In this document: in pieces, positions 41,661-53,214 of the stretch
Layout: the number at the start of each line of letters is the position of its first letter
Position numbering within the stretch: the stretch's first letter is position 1
DNA from: Linyphia triangularis
Lineage: Eukaryota > Arthropoda > Arachnida > Araneae > Linyphiidae
Assembly: GCA_963978545.1 (NCBI GenBank)
Contig: OZ021722.1
Span: 108,492,442-108,556,441, forward strand
Direction: 5' to 3'
Length of the DNA: 64,000 nucleotides
The notes under the pieces: generated by a model
What the model was told of the DNA's origin: nothing
Database searches by the model: none
What the model saw: only the letters and a program-made list of their open reading frames with translations
Position numbers and translations under genes: made by a program

Positions 41661-43860
41661 TCTCTATATACATAAGGCAAAGCCCTCACTCACTCACTAA
41701 TTCTCCCACTTCCCACATGTTCACAGTACAAATATCAACAATGGTAAACATAGAAAAAGTTAGCTATTCCGATCTCGATTAACCCACTTTAAGGGGTCGA
41801 AAAGGGGTTAAACGTTCCAAATAAGGGATATTCGAATGTCCTACTTCCCATTTCGTCACAACTCTGAAAACTGGTGCAAGTATCAACAAAGACAAACGTA
41901 GAAAAAGTAAGCTATTCCGATCTCTATTAACCCACTTTAAGAGGTGGAAAAGGGGTTAAACGTTCCAAACGAGGAATATTCGAATGTACCACTTTCCATA
42001 TGGTCACAACTCGAAAAATTGGTACAAATGTCAACAATGGTAAACATAGAAAAAGTAATCTATTCTGATCTCGATTAACCCACTTTAAGAGGTCAAAAAG
42101 GGGTTAAACATTCCAAACGAGGGATATTCGAATGTCTTACATCCCCTACTGTAATAACTCTGAAAACTGGTGCGAATATCAATAAAGACAAACGTAGAAA
42201 AAGTAATCTATTCCGATTTCGATTAACCCACTTTAAGGGGTGTAAAAAGGGTTAAACGTTCCAAACGAGGAATATTCGAATGTCCCACTTCCGACATGGT
42301 CACAATTTTGAAAATTGGTACTAATACCAACAATGGTAAAAATAGAAAAAGCATGCTATTCCGATCTCGATTAAACCATTTTAAAGGGTGGAAAGGGGGT
42401 TAAACGTTCCACACGAGGTGTATTTGAATGTCTCATTTCCCACAAGGTCACTTCTCTCAAAATTGGTGCAAATGAAAACAAAGCCAAACATAGAAAAGTA
42501 ATCTATTCCGATCTCGATTAACCCACTTTAAGGGCTGCAAAAGGGGTTAAACGTTCCAAACGAGGAATATTCGAATGTCCCACTTCCGACATGGTCACAA
42601 TTTTGAAAATTGGTACTAATACCAACAATGGTAAAAATAGAAAAAGCATGCTATTCCGATCTCGATTAAACCATTTTAAAGGGTGGAAAGGGGGTTAAAC
42701 GTTCCACACGAGGTGTATTTGAATGTCTCATTTCCCACAAGGTCACTTCTCTCAAAATTGGTGCAAATGAAAACAAAGCCAAACATAGAAAAGTAATCTA
42801 TTCCGATCTCGATTAACCCACTTTAAGGGCTGCAAAAGGGGTTAAACGTTCCAAACGAGGAATATTCGAATGTCCCACTTCCGACATGGTCACAATTTTG
42901 AAAATTGGTACTAATACCAACAATGGTAAACATAGAAAAAGCATGCTATTCCGATATCGATTAACCCACTTTAAGGGGTGGAAAATTGGTTAAACAAAAC
43001 AAAACTTGAATATCCCACTTCCCATATGGTCACAACTACGAAAACTAGTGCGAATATCAATAAAGACAAAAGTAGAAAAAGTAAGCTAATCCGATCTCGA
43101 TAAACCCACTTTATAAGGGGTGGAAAAGGCGTTAAACGTTCCACACGAGGAATATTCGAATGTCCCACTTCCCATATGGTCACAACTCTAAAAATTGGTA
43201 CAAAAGTCAACAAAGACAAACATAGAAAATGTAAGCCATTTCCCATTTGGTCACAACTCTGAAAATTGGTACAAATGTCAAAAAAGATAAACGTAAAAAA
43301 AGTAAGCTGTTCCGTTCTCGATTAACCAACTTTAAGGGGTCGAAAAATGGGTTAAATGTTCCAAACGAGGGATATCCGAATGTTCCTCTTTCAATGTAGT
43401 CATAATTCTGATATTTGGTGCAAATGTTAAAAGGGCAAATGTAAAAAAAATAAGTTATTCCAATATTGATTAACGAATTTTTAAGGGATGAAAAGTCGAC
43501 ACAACATTGAAGCTATACGAGGATTATCTAAATGTCTCAATTCCAATACAGCTACTACTTTGAAATTTAGAAATACGAGCAAACACAATAAACTATTGCA
43601 CTCTCGATTACGTAATTAAAAAAGGTCCGAAGGGAGTTAAACGTTCTAAAGGAGGGATATTCAAATGTCTCTTTCCAATATACTATTCACAATTTTAAAT
43701 TTTGTTAAAAATGTCAACAAATTAAAGTTCCTATTTTGCTAAATCAATTAGTCGGGATCGAAATGGGAGCAAACGTCTGAAGTGTAGAATATATGAATGT
43801 CTTTTGATCGCTAAAATGCTAATGGTAAAATTTCGTAGCGCAGCACGGGTATTCAGCTAG
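41661..43860 (+). mobile_element. Non-autonomous Helitron carrying a 148-bp satellite array
   Basis: The 5' end is A then TCTCTATATACATAAGG, followed by AAAGCCCTCACTCACTCACT. The 3' end is GCGCAGCACGGGTATTCAGC TAG then T. A 5' TC, 3' CTAG and insertion between A and T are the Helitron hallmarks. No Rep/helicase remnant. An inverted relative with matching ends is at 55006. Nearly all of the interior is the tandem array described next. Confidence 0.82.
41740..43480 (+). repeat. 148-bp tandem array inside the Helitron
   Basis: The marker TAGAAAAAG recurs at 41751, 41899, 42047, 42195, 42343 and 42491, exactly 148 bp apart. It then follows a 295-bp dimer period (42343, 42638, 42933). Units contain CCGATCTCGATTAACCCACT, GGGGTTAAACGTTCC and AATATTCGAATGTCCCACTT. 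The blocks 42251-42545 and 42546-42840 are essentially identical, a recent dimer duplication; distal units decay toward 43800. Confidence 0.9.
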
Positions 43861-44510
43861 TGTAGTATATAGGACATTTGGCAATTTTCTTAATTTGGCG
43901 ATTAGAAAATTCACCAAAATTAAGAACACAGTGACTAAAATAAAATTAAAATATATGTAATAAATTAAAGTAGAATGTAACTTAAAACAAAACTCGTTGC
44001 ATAAAACAGCATTTATCCGTGGAAAAAATTGCCAAATAAAATAGCGCCAAAGAATTGTCCTATACTGCATCTGTATTACAATATAAAGCTCATTCAAGAA
44101 CTAAAATGTTTCAAAAGCAAGGAATACTGGACCACTTCTTATATATAAACATGAAAAAAATGAATGCATAATAAGAAATCTTACACACTTATACTTGTTC
44201 GACATTCATTGGATTAATTTAACTTACTATTTAACCAAGTTTCTTGTGACTCTGCATATCAAACAATTGTACATTCATTTCATCAAATGCATAGACAAGC
44301 ATAATGTCTACTATTAGTAAAAAGTCTAGCAAACAGTCACATCATTAGCATTGACAATGTCGCGTTAAAAGGAAACATAGCAACATGTATCCTAATGTGA
44401 TTTTCCTATAAATATGAAATAAATTGCATTTTGGGAAATTATGCCTGTTCTTCCATATCTGATCTCGTAGGGACATTTAAATTGACATACATATTGAAGA
44501 TATTTATGTA
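43861..44510. other. Intergenic, no recognised feature
   Basis: AT-rich. A 92-codon frame on the minus strand (43819-44097) has hydrophobic, low-complexity text and overlaps the Helitron end, so it is not called. Confidence 0.35.
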
Positions 44511-44521
44511 TTAGATCCTAG

Positions 44522-44703
44522 TTGTTGGTTGTTTTCAGATTATCTGGTGCCGTCAGCAACACGAGGGCGCGCCGAAACATTCGTCATTAGACAAGCCAAC
44601 ATACATTTACAAACACCCATGCCTTACACGGGACTCGAACCCGCAACCTCACTGTCTAGAAGCTAGCACGCTAACCACTATACCGTTTGGTCGGCAATAT
44701 ATT
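44522..44703 (-). mobile_element. tRNA-derived SINE, full-length copy
   Basis: On the minus strand it starts GCCGACCAAACGGTATAG and has box A (TAGTGGTTAGC) and box B (GGGTTCGAGTCCCG), then the same body as the copies at 39194 and 58713, ending in AACCAACAAC. TTAGATCCTAG flanks it (44511-44521 and 44704-44714). Confidence 0.85.
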
Positions 44704-44869
44704 TTAGATCCTAGATATATCAAGATTTAACATAAATCCTTATATGCAATACCCACTTTTATGTGCAACTGATGCAACTTATTTAATTGATTTTGAGTTC
44801 AGACCTACTTTTTATATTGTGAGACCACGACTAAGAAAACATTCGATTCCGTGTCATTGTCTAATTTTT

Positions 44870-45185
44870 TCCCCCCCAAAAAACTTAATAGACTCGTTGC
44901 CGATGGCAATGCATTCTATCTGCTGAGTTTCAGATCGATTGGTTTGACGCAAGTAGATTAGAAGCGTAAGTAGAAGCGTATGCGAAAAAAGAGCCCTTTT
45001 TCTGATGTTCCCTAAAACTTGTTAGGTTCATTGTCAATGACAATGCATTCTATCTGCCAAGTTTCAGATCAATGGGATGACAGCAAGTATGTTTATTAGA
45101 CCGCCGCATATTTGCCCACCACAAACAAAAACATATCCACATACACGCGCACTCGAACAAAATCTATATTAATATAAAGGATTTA
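44870..45185 (+). repeat. Family C copy
   Basis: Two TGGCAATGCATTCTATCTGC / TGACAATGCATTCTATCTGC blocks about 150 bp apart, each followed by a GTTTCAGATC word. The end is AATATAAAGGAT, as at 9375. The internal duplication may be part of the element. Confidence 0.55.
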
Positions 45186-46052
45186 AAAACGATAACCGCT
45201 AAAAAAAAAATCTCAGCACTTTTTATTTAGTTTTAATTTCTCTTAAAATTTTGACTTTACCTAGCTTGGAATTCTTGGGTGCCCTATCTTCAGCGACAAT
45301 AGATGAATAAAATCATTCGTTAATTGGAAGATAAATATTCCACAGTTCAAAATTATAACCGATAAAACCAAAAGAGAAATATTTTTAAACAGCAAAAACT
45401 GGTCAAAAAATAATAGCTCTTAATTTCTTCATCTGCGTTTCTCAATTTTAAGTTTTTTTTAACCCTTTTTCCTCTTAAAATGATAAATTACCGGGTTTTT
45501 ATTTTCCATAATGGTAATCTTTAGAAAATTCCTACTTTTATTTAAAACAAATTGTTTCTGATATTATATTTGTACTGCCATAGCAACGAAAATGTTTTTA
45601 ATTTCCGTAATTCGTTCATTAATTTCATACAAATTTTTTATATTTTCTTGCCAACACTAAATTTTTTCTATACTACATAAGAATTCAAAATGTTTTAATA
45701 AAAATACAAAATGCATATTTACATGCTAATTGTTTTCTGTTCTTTGATTCTAGCAAGATTTAAGAGCACTTATATAGAATTTACAATGGTATGTAGTAAA
45801 CTGTACTTTTTCCGCATAGCATCACATTCTGATTGCCCTGAGTGGCGCTGTAGTCGAAGGTTTCTGACTCCGTGTATTAGAATACTTCATTCCTCCCTTC
45901 ACCTGCAAAGATAGAGGTTGTGATGCACGCTAAACAATGCAAATAAAACCCATTTATATTAAACCATTTGGATTGTTTTTGGACCACCACTAAAATGATC
46001 ACTTCTCGATGTGATGTGAACACGTCTTTTTTACGAAAAGTATTTAAAATTT

Positions 46053-46085
<33 letters not shown>

Positions 46086-46576
46086 TTCGTTTCATTACAT
46101 AATTCGAGCAAGAAGAACAAATACCTGCAGTGAAAATACCAAGCCATCAAAATATAACTACTATGCAGGAGGCAGCTTCTACTGTTTGTTGGGAGACGCT
46201 AGATGTCTAGACGTACGATTATTTAATTGTTCTGCTCAGTCGACAATAAGTGATAACTGGCCATGTTCGATGGGTTGGTTGGTTTGTACGCTCTACGACC
46301 TTTTTTTTGCAAAATAACGACTCATCAAGCGGGGATCTACAGCTTACGATGGATACCGAACAACAACGGAAATCCATGCCTACTATCTTCGATGGGAATT
46401 CGCCGCCTTAAGAAAAAAAAAAAAAAAAAACGTTTACTCTTGCTTTGTTGAAATAGCAGTTTTATATGTTTTGTACTGGCTTTTAAACTTTTATATTCTC
46501 ACTCGTTGTGATAGGGCGACACTCGCAGTTTTTAAATGTTTTTAATATTGGGTATTTAGTGTTAATTTAATTGTGT
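45186..46576. other. Intergenic, no recognised feature
   Basis: AT-rich sequence with an A run at 46049-46084 and 46411-46430. No gene, RNA or bounded repeat that I can defend. Confidence 0.35.
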
Positions 46577-46580
46577 TTAA

Positions 46581-47316
46581 GGTATACATATACGTTGGGA
46601 ATCGCAAAAATTGACCCAAACAGGCATTTTTGTTTTTTCATTCTAAAATGTTCTCCAATTCATTATCTTTAAAATTATACCAATAACTTTCTTATAGTTA
46701 AAACACTTTTTTAATTACATGCAATTTCGTAAAGGTCGACGTTTAAAACATATTGGAAAAAAGAAAATGTTGAAAACTTTGAACTCAATTTCTGGAGAAC
46801 TGCTTTTCATTGTTGAGTGAATGTACTCCAACGGTGACATCTTAAGAGTTAATAAACTGATTTTTAAAATTTAAACTGTATAATTTAGATAACATTTCAG
46901 AGCACGGTCTCTACCTGTTTACAAAAATTTGGGTAAAAAATAGATTTTTTTTATGTATTTTAGAATATTTTTATTTTTGGAAATTTTTTATTTTTTCTAG
47001 TATTTTTATGTTAAATGTTAAAATTTAAAAAATATTTAAGTTATGCATTATATTTGGCTTGGGACCCGTGTATCAATACCTTGTCTTTAATTTCCAGTAA
47101 GAAATTTGTTTCAAAATTAATTAGTTATTATTTTATCATCGTTGCAATTAGGCTTTAATTAGTGAATTAAAATTCAATTAATTAAATAAATATTTTATTT
47201 TTTTTACTTTTTGTTACTGCAAATACATTAAATTTTTTGCTCTTGTAATTCTCACCAAAATTTGACACGCTAGCATAAGAAATAAAAAAAAAAATTGTCC
47301 AACGTATATGTATACC
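46581..47316. mobile_element. TTAA-flanked element, GGTATACATATACGTTGG ends
   Basis: Perfect 18-bp inverted ends. TTAA flanks both sides (46577-46580 and 47317-47320). The TTAA target suggests piggyBac or Kolobok; a GG start favours the latter. 736 bp, AT-rich inside, no transposase seen. Confidence 0.75.
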
Positions 47317-47664
47317 TTAAGTTCAATGTTACTTTTTTTATCTTGTGTAATCTAAAAGTAAGTAGTGGATTGGCCATAACTGGTGGTTCGATTTTTTTTT
47401 TTTGGATTACGTTGACGCCTTTTCGAATTATTGGGAATCTCGTTATATTCCTAGTAAAGTAAATGCTTTGTCTACTGCGGTTACATGTCAACAGAATCTC
47501 CTGTTGCCTAAAAAAAAAAGTACTTGGTGAAGGACGACCTGTACCCGATAACCTGCTCACTTCTCAAACTGTCCTACTTAGCCTGACCTGAAGTGCCAAC
47601 AGACAAAAGTCGTTGCGAATTTAACGCTTTGACAAAATATTATTTTCACTTGATATGTTGAGAT

Positions 47665-47961
47665 CATAGACTTATTATTATCAATAGACTGTGCGTTCCC
47701 ACTTCAATTATACAACGTGAATGAAACCAAAATGAATCACATGAGTAGGGACTTTTTGGGAGCAGGGTTTCAGATTTGGCGGGTTTCTCCTCACTCAGGC
47801 GATAAAGGATAATAAGATTATTGGATAAAGGATTAATTTTACGACGTAGCCAAATTAAAAACCACGTGACTGATAGACGAATTTTGTGATTCATTTTGGT
47901 TTCATTCTCGTTGTATGTTTGAAGTTGGAACGAGCAGTCTATTGATAATAATAAGTCTATG
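47665..47961. mobile_element. MITE with 76-bp inverted arms and exact 8-bp duplication
   Basis: The arms start CATAGACTTATTATTATCAA and extend through AATGAAACCAAAATGAATCA with few differences. GTTGAGAT flanks both sides (47657-47664 and 47962-47969). 297 bp. Superfamily unknown; the 8-bp duplication suggests hAT-like. Confidence 0.88.
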
Positions 47962-47969
47962 GTTGAGAT

Positions 47970-48880
47970 ATAAGCTTTATGTTCTGTATAAACTCTCGTG
48001 GACTCGTTAGAGACTCGTGGTGACAGTACAAGACTTGCAGCTTTTGAATTTCTTCAACAATTAATCTTTTATTTTAATTGACTTTATATATATTGAGTTT
48101 AATCCTAGTGTACGTTACACGATGAATTTGGCGACATTGGTGATGATGCATATGCTTTTTTTCATGGTATGTTTTATGTATTTGCCATCTTCAGGTTACG
48201 ATTTTCTATGTTTTTGCCTACGCAAATTCTTAGCGACAATCATAAAAAAGTTACTTCGGCTTTGGCAACAGTTTGGCAGTAAGCATCAAGTCATTTCGCG
48301 ATATTTTTCAAAATCGCGCCAAGCGTGTAACTTATACTAGGATTTTACCTTCCATTTTTGTTATGCTATATTTTTATTGTTATATTTATGCTTTTTTAAG
48401 TAAGTAATGTGATGTTGAATATCACACCTGCACCCCACATCTGTGTGACCTCATTCCGTCAAAGATGCAAAGGAACCAAATGCACAACTCAAAAGAAAGG
48501 TCTTTGAAACATATGTAGTTAAACAAGGATCCAAGAAATGCGAAAACTTCTCGTTGGTGATCAGCTGGTTGATCGGAAACTATGTGAATTTCTTTGAGCC
48601 AATGAAAGACAGACCAAGTGGCATTATATATACGAAACACAGACACTGATCCTGGAATTATGTTTACAATAACTTGTTGCAAATATCAATTATTGCAAAA
48701 ATTAACCTCTCAACACCACATAAAGCAACGGAAGTAGCTGATATAACTTTGGAATTGGGTCTTATCTTATATTAGCTCTGTTACCAATACTTATGACTTG
48801 AGGTTCAGTGTTTAGAACTCTATCTTCTTCAAGAAATCCAACAGCTCTGCAAAGAAGTCGAAATTATGAGACGTGCATTT
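47970..48880. other. Intergenic, possible retroelement leader, nothing firm
   Basis: GTTACACGATGAATTTGGCG followed by ACATTGG (about 48112-48138) resembles the LTR/primer-site junction of some Ty3-type elements, but no LTR pair or gag/pol text follows. Minus-strand frame 48422-48682 is unrecognised. Confidence 0.25.
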
Positions 48881-49352
48881 CTCCATGTTTTGGAACACCC
48901 TGATTTCAAAATAGTGGTATAGAAAAAATGTGTGTCTGTATCTGTGTACGTGGTCAGCATAATTCCCGAAAAAATTGACCTACGATGTTCAAATTTTGTG
49001 TGTGGAAGGGCGTGTCAGCAATGTCAGGTTCATATAAAAAAAAAAATTCAGCAATTTTCAAAAAACAGCCCTACGCTTTTGATCAAAATCTTTGTGGTAG
49101 TCCTTTTTACGATGTTCTCACCCTCAAAATTCCTGTGCAATCTGAACAAAGCCGTTAAAAAATCGAAGAGAAAACATTTTGAACGCAAAGTTCTCTTTTC
49201 TTGAGCCAATCAACGATGTTCCTCCTCCGTTTCACTTATGTGTAAGAAATATTTTAGTAATTATCGACAAAAATATCGTTAAACTTGTTTAGTTGGCGTA
49301 CTTCTTGAATTCATAAAGTATAATTGAAAGTTGTGCGAAGTTCTGCAACACT
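48881..49352 (+). repeat. Family A copy lacking its head
   Basis: From CTCCATGTTTTGGAACACCC through ACGTGGTCAGCATAA and GACCTACGATGTTCAAATTT to AATTGAAAGTTGTGCGAAG. The palindromic head is missing, and the CTAG end is mutated (CACTAATA). Confidence 0.7.
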
Positions 49353-50189
49353 AATATTTCCCTCATTAGTTTAATTTGAAACTATATATACGAAATCATA
49401 CTTTAGTTTATTCCTGTACTAACTCAAGTTGCTAAGGTTAGGTAAAAAATGCTGATATTGATTATGTGAAAACTGTATTTAGTGATATTGTAGTATATGA
49501 CGTTACAAAAATTTCTTGATAATTGAAAAACTCCGCGTTTTAATCCTTTGTAGGGCCATTTTTTTCTAGCAATGTTATCTTAAAAAATTTTTGGGATTGA
49601 GATTGTTTGATAAAAAGAAATTAATTTAGCTTATTACCTAAAGTTTATTTTATTTTTAAAATATTTTTTTTTTTTGGCGGGAAGTATGTTTTCCATCACC
49701 CACTGGGAGCTATTCAAAGGCAGGACATCTTATGTTTTGATTTTCTTTTTATATCGCATTACATGATATTTTACCACATTTGGTCACCAACTTTAGTCAA
49801 TCGTACACCATCTGGAACAGTTTTCTTGCTGCTCAGGAAACTTACAGGGCGTCCTTTGCATTCACGACTTGAAAATCCAAAAATGAGTTGCGCTAGTCGA
49901 AGTCGAAAATTTAATTGGTCTTGAAGTCACGCGAGTCTTTTCTACGTACTTTCCAGAGAATGAAGGCATTGACAATCGCCAGGTGTGAAAATAGCTTCCC
50001 ATTGACATTTTAAAATTAATGACGTTACTTCAACAAAGTATTAAGAAAATTATTAAATATAACGTTGGTCACTACATTGAAACTTTTGAATCTCTAATTT
50101 TTACTTTTTCTTCGTGGACTGGCACATGATAAACTAAAAACTGCCAAAAACCAATTACAGAAATTGCTCAAGGCCACATGCGCCTTTCT
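49353..50189. other. Intergenic, no recognised feature
   Basis: AT-rich with a T run at 49665-49675; no defensible gene or repeat. Confidence 0.35.
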
Positions 50190-50366
50190 AAAGCTTGGCG
50201 TCCACTATCACTAAGCAGAGAGGAGTGGATTAGAGCCAATTACAAGGCTGTCAACGTCCACTGTAGCTCGAGGCTCGTGCTATAGTAGACATTGGCAGCC
50301 TTGTAATTGGCTCTAATCCATTCCGCTCTGATCTGCTCTGCTTAGCTATAGTGGACGCCAAGCTTA
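50190..50366. mobile_element. Foldback MITE, nearly perfect 80-bp palindrome arms
   Basis: AAGCTTGGCGTCCACTAT ... AAGCAGAG ... GATTAGAGCCAATTACAAGG is mirrored after a loop of about a dozen bases (around TCGAGGCTCG). GC-richer than its surroundings; it would form a long hairpin as RNA. Target duplication unclear (TA possible). Confidence 0.8.
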
Positions 50367-50551
50367 AAACTAACTGTGCTTCACTCTTGCACATGGTCGC
50401 AAAATTTAGTAGAGTTGTTTCCATCTATTAGAGACTATCGTGCTTTCACAGCTCGAACGATAAAGAAGTAATACAGTATTTATAGTATAGTTTTCACGCG
50501 TTAATTGTATGGATCCTAAAAATTTTCTCATGTTAGTCTATTCGCTTTTCA

Positions 50552-50887
50552 TTGAATTCATATTGCTTTTTACAACGTTTATCAAACCAATTCGCTGCAA
50601 TTTTTGACCTATTCCATAGTACCAGAATGCAATTTAGTTTGCTCAACGCCCCAAGCACATTTCCAAGATTCATTGACGATGTTACCAGTCTTTGTCAACA
50701 ATTCGCTGCAATTTTTGACCTATTCCATAGTACCAGAATGCAATTTAGTTTGCTCAACGCCCCAAGCACATTTCCAAGATTCATTGACGATGTTACCAGT
50801 CTTTGTCAACAGTTTGTTCAAAATGCCTTTGGAGGGAGACTCTATGTTATGGACATGAGCGGTATTACGGAAGAAAAGGGGGTGTAG
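50552..50887 (+). pseudogene. Ty3-type reverse transcriptase scrap with in-frame duplication
   Basis: The frame contains STRMQFSLLNAPSTFPRFID, which matches the RMPFGLxNAPxTFQRxMD motif of Ty3/gypsy reverse transcriptases. A 111-bp segment (50588-50698) is repeated at once (50699-50809), keeping frame, so the 37-residue block occurs twice. No flanking pol, gag or LTRs. It is a dead retrotransposon fragment. Confidence 0.7.
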
Positions 50888-50930
50888 GGTTCCTTCAGTT
50901 AACAAAAATTCGGATTTTTACTTTCAATTA

Positions 50931-50988
50931 CCCATATGTATACATAGGGTAATGAAAGTAAAGCATTCGGTTGAAAAAAAAAACTCGA

Positions 50989-51059
<71 letters not shown>

Positions 51060-51510
51060 AATTCTTCAGGTTTTGAAACATCCTGATTTAAAAAAAAAAT
51101 GATCTAGAAAAAATTTATGTGTGTTTGTGTGTACGTGGTCCGCATAACTCCCGAACAAATTGACCTACGATGTTCAAATTTGGTGTGCGGGTTGATGATG
51201 ACCCAAGGACCTACCATTAAGGTTTTCATCAAAATCGCGAATGCGCATAAGGAGCTGTCATTGAAAAAATCATGCTTTTTAGTAATTGCTAATAAACGAC
51301 TCGAGCGATTTTGTTAAAAATCGTTGTGGTAATACCTCTTAAGGTGTTCGTAACATGGAAAAAAAATCTTTTGAAAATCGCAAATCTCACCTTCGAAATT
51401 CTCATAAAAATGCGATAAAAGAGTAAAAAGTTGAAAAACGAGTGTCTTTAACACAGATCAATCAGCCCTTGAGCATCGTCCACCAACAATTGATTTCTTG
51501 CTTTTTTTCA
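50931..51510 (+). repeat. Family A copy with (GT)n expansion
   Basis: The head CTTTCAATTACCCATATGTA then TACATAGGGTAATGAAAG is nearly a perfect palindrome. A TG/GT run fills 50991-51056. The rest matches other copies as far as the GAGCATCGTCCACCAACAAT region, then stops before the usual end. Confidence 0.75.
50991..51056. repeat. (TG)n microsatellite
   Basis: About 33 TG units, expanded from the short GTGTGTCTGTGTGT-like text at that place in family A. Confidence 0.95.
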
Positions 51511-51572
51511 ACCACAAGCAAGGACAAAGTAATGTCTATCGAATAAAACCACCTATTTTGCCATTTTGGCGT

Positions 51573-51747
<175 letters not shown>

Positions 51748-51757
51748 GTTTGCATAC

Positions 51758-51910
51758 AATAATTACAGGATCATACATACAATATATTATAGGTACAGGA
51801 TCATACGTATAATATACAATAATTACAGGATTATACAAACAATATACAAAAGTTACAGGATCATACATAGAATATACCATAATTACAGGATTATACAAAA
51901 TAATACAATA
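51758..51910. repeat. 30-bp minisatellite, five units
   Basis: Units of the form ATTACAGGATCATACATA followed by CAATATACA repeat five times with few changes, directly after the (AT)n tract. Confidence 0.8.
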
Positions 51911-52480
51911 CAATACACAAAGTTGACACAGCGTTTGACAATCATACTGGGGAAAATGCAATACATAATGCAAACTGACAAATTTTATAAAATACAACAG
52001 TACGCAAACATAAGTAATCAAATATAGTAACTGAATAATCTAAATAAAATATATACAAGTTTTGTAGCGCAAAATATAAGTTACTTACCTACCCAGTGTA
52101 ATCTAATTATTGCCCATTGACTATCCCCCAGGTAGAATTGCTGAAGTTGATGGTTAATAGTAAAAAACATTTTTTTTTCTTGTTTGCTATCATCACTCTC
52201 CTGAATCTTATTTAGTTATATTAAATTCTATTTAATCTTATTTTGTATATTATATATTCTTTTATTATCTGAGCTTATGTTTCAAATTTTTAATTTAAAA
52301 AAGTTATTATTCTTTATTTTGCTAAAATATGAGAATGCCATTACCATCCTCATTCCTAAATTTTTATTTTTTAATTAATTTATATTTGAATATTTTATAG
52401 ATAGACTATTAAATGTTTATTATAAATATTTTGAGAAATCAATTTTATTTTGAGTGTAGCTTTTGCGTTAAGTATACAAA
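51911..52480. other. Intergenic, no recognised feature
   Basis: AT-rich; no gene, RNA or bounded repeat seen. Confidence 0.35.
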
Positions 52481-52752
52481 TTAATTTTATGAAGAACTTT
52501 CAAAGAATTCATTAAAAAATGTATAATTTAAAAAGTACAAATTTTGTATGATCACTTCATGGAACAAAAATGTTTTTTTTTTTTTTTCCTTATAAAACCT
52601 ACCAATTTCAATTTTTTTAATTTTATGAAGAACTTTCAAAGAATTTATTTTAAAATGTATAATTAAAATAGTACAAATTTTGTAAGACCACATCATGGAA
52701 CCTGAATAATTTCTTAAACATTTTCTCATAAAACAAACCAATTTCAATCGAA
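52481..52752. repeat. 136-bp tandem duplication
   Basis: TTAATTTTATGAAGAACTTT starts both units (52481 and 52617), and both end in ACCAATTTCAAT with intervening GTACAAATTTTGTA and CATGGAAC. The units differ at perhaps 15% of sites. Confidence 0.8.
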
Positions 52753-52869
52753 AATTGTCTTAATTTTTTAACATTCAATCTCGAGCATTGCTCAAGATCT
52801 GAACAATTTACATATGTGTACACAGTTTTTATTTATAAATCAAACTTGAATTTTTAACGATCATAAAAC

Positions 52870-53206
52870 CATCGATATAAATAAACAACTGGATAGACTG
52901 CTTAACGTTGGGAAAATGAAGCCGTTGCCAGATGCCGTTGGTGGGATAAAAAATACGGATTGCCGAGGATTGAAAATAAAATCTTGGGTTGTACACAGCA
53001 TAAATGTCAATAGTAGACCTTAATTAGTAATAATGTGCAAAAAAATATATACTCTAACATTTTACAAGGTTTTTCGCATTTCCATTCAACTATAAAAGTG
53101 AACTGTGATTGGTTAATCTTCCCACCAGCTTCGCAATCCCCGACGCGTTTTTCTCTTTGCATTGACAATGCAGCAGTCTATCCAGTTGTTTATATATATA
53201 TCGATG
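52870..53206 (+). mobile_element. MITE family E, copy 2, exact 8-bp target duplication
   Basis: 337 bp, ends CATCGATATAAATAAAC / CATCGATATATATATAAAC then ACTGGATAGACTGC. CATAAAAC flanks both sides (52862-52869 and 53207-53214). The interior is closely similar to the copy at 37813 in reverse. Confidence 0.88.
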
Positions 53207-53214
53207 CATAAAAC

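Noticed and set aside
41740..43480. CRISPR-like regular repeat
   Set aside because: Units are contiguous 148-bp tandem repeats without unique spacers, in an animal genome, inside a Helitron.
48122..48340. 72-codon frame with a signal-peptide-like start
   Set aside because: The hydrophobic start is followed by text without a recognisable mature protein; no splice or promoter support. It might be a retroelement leader.
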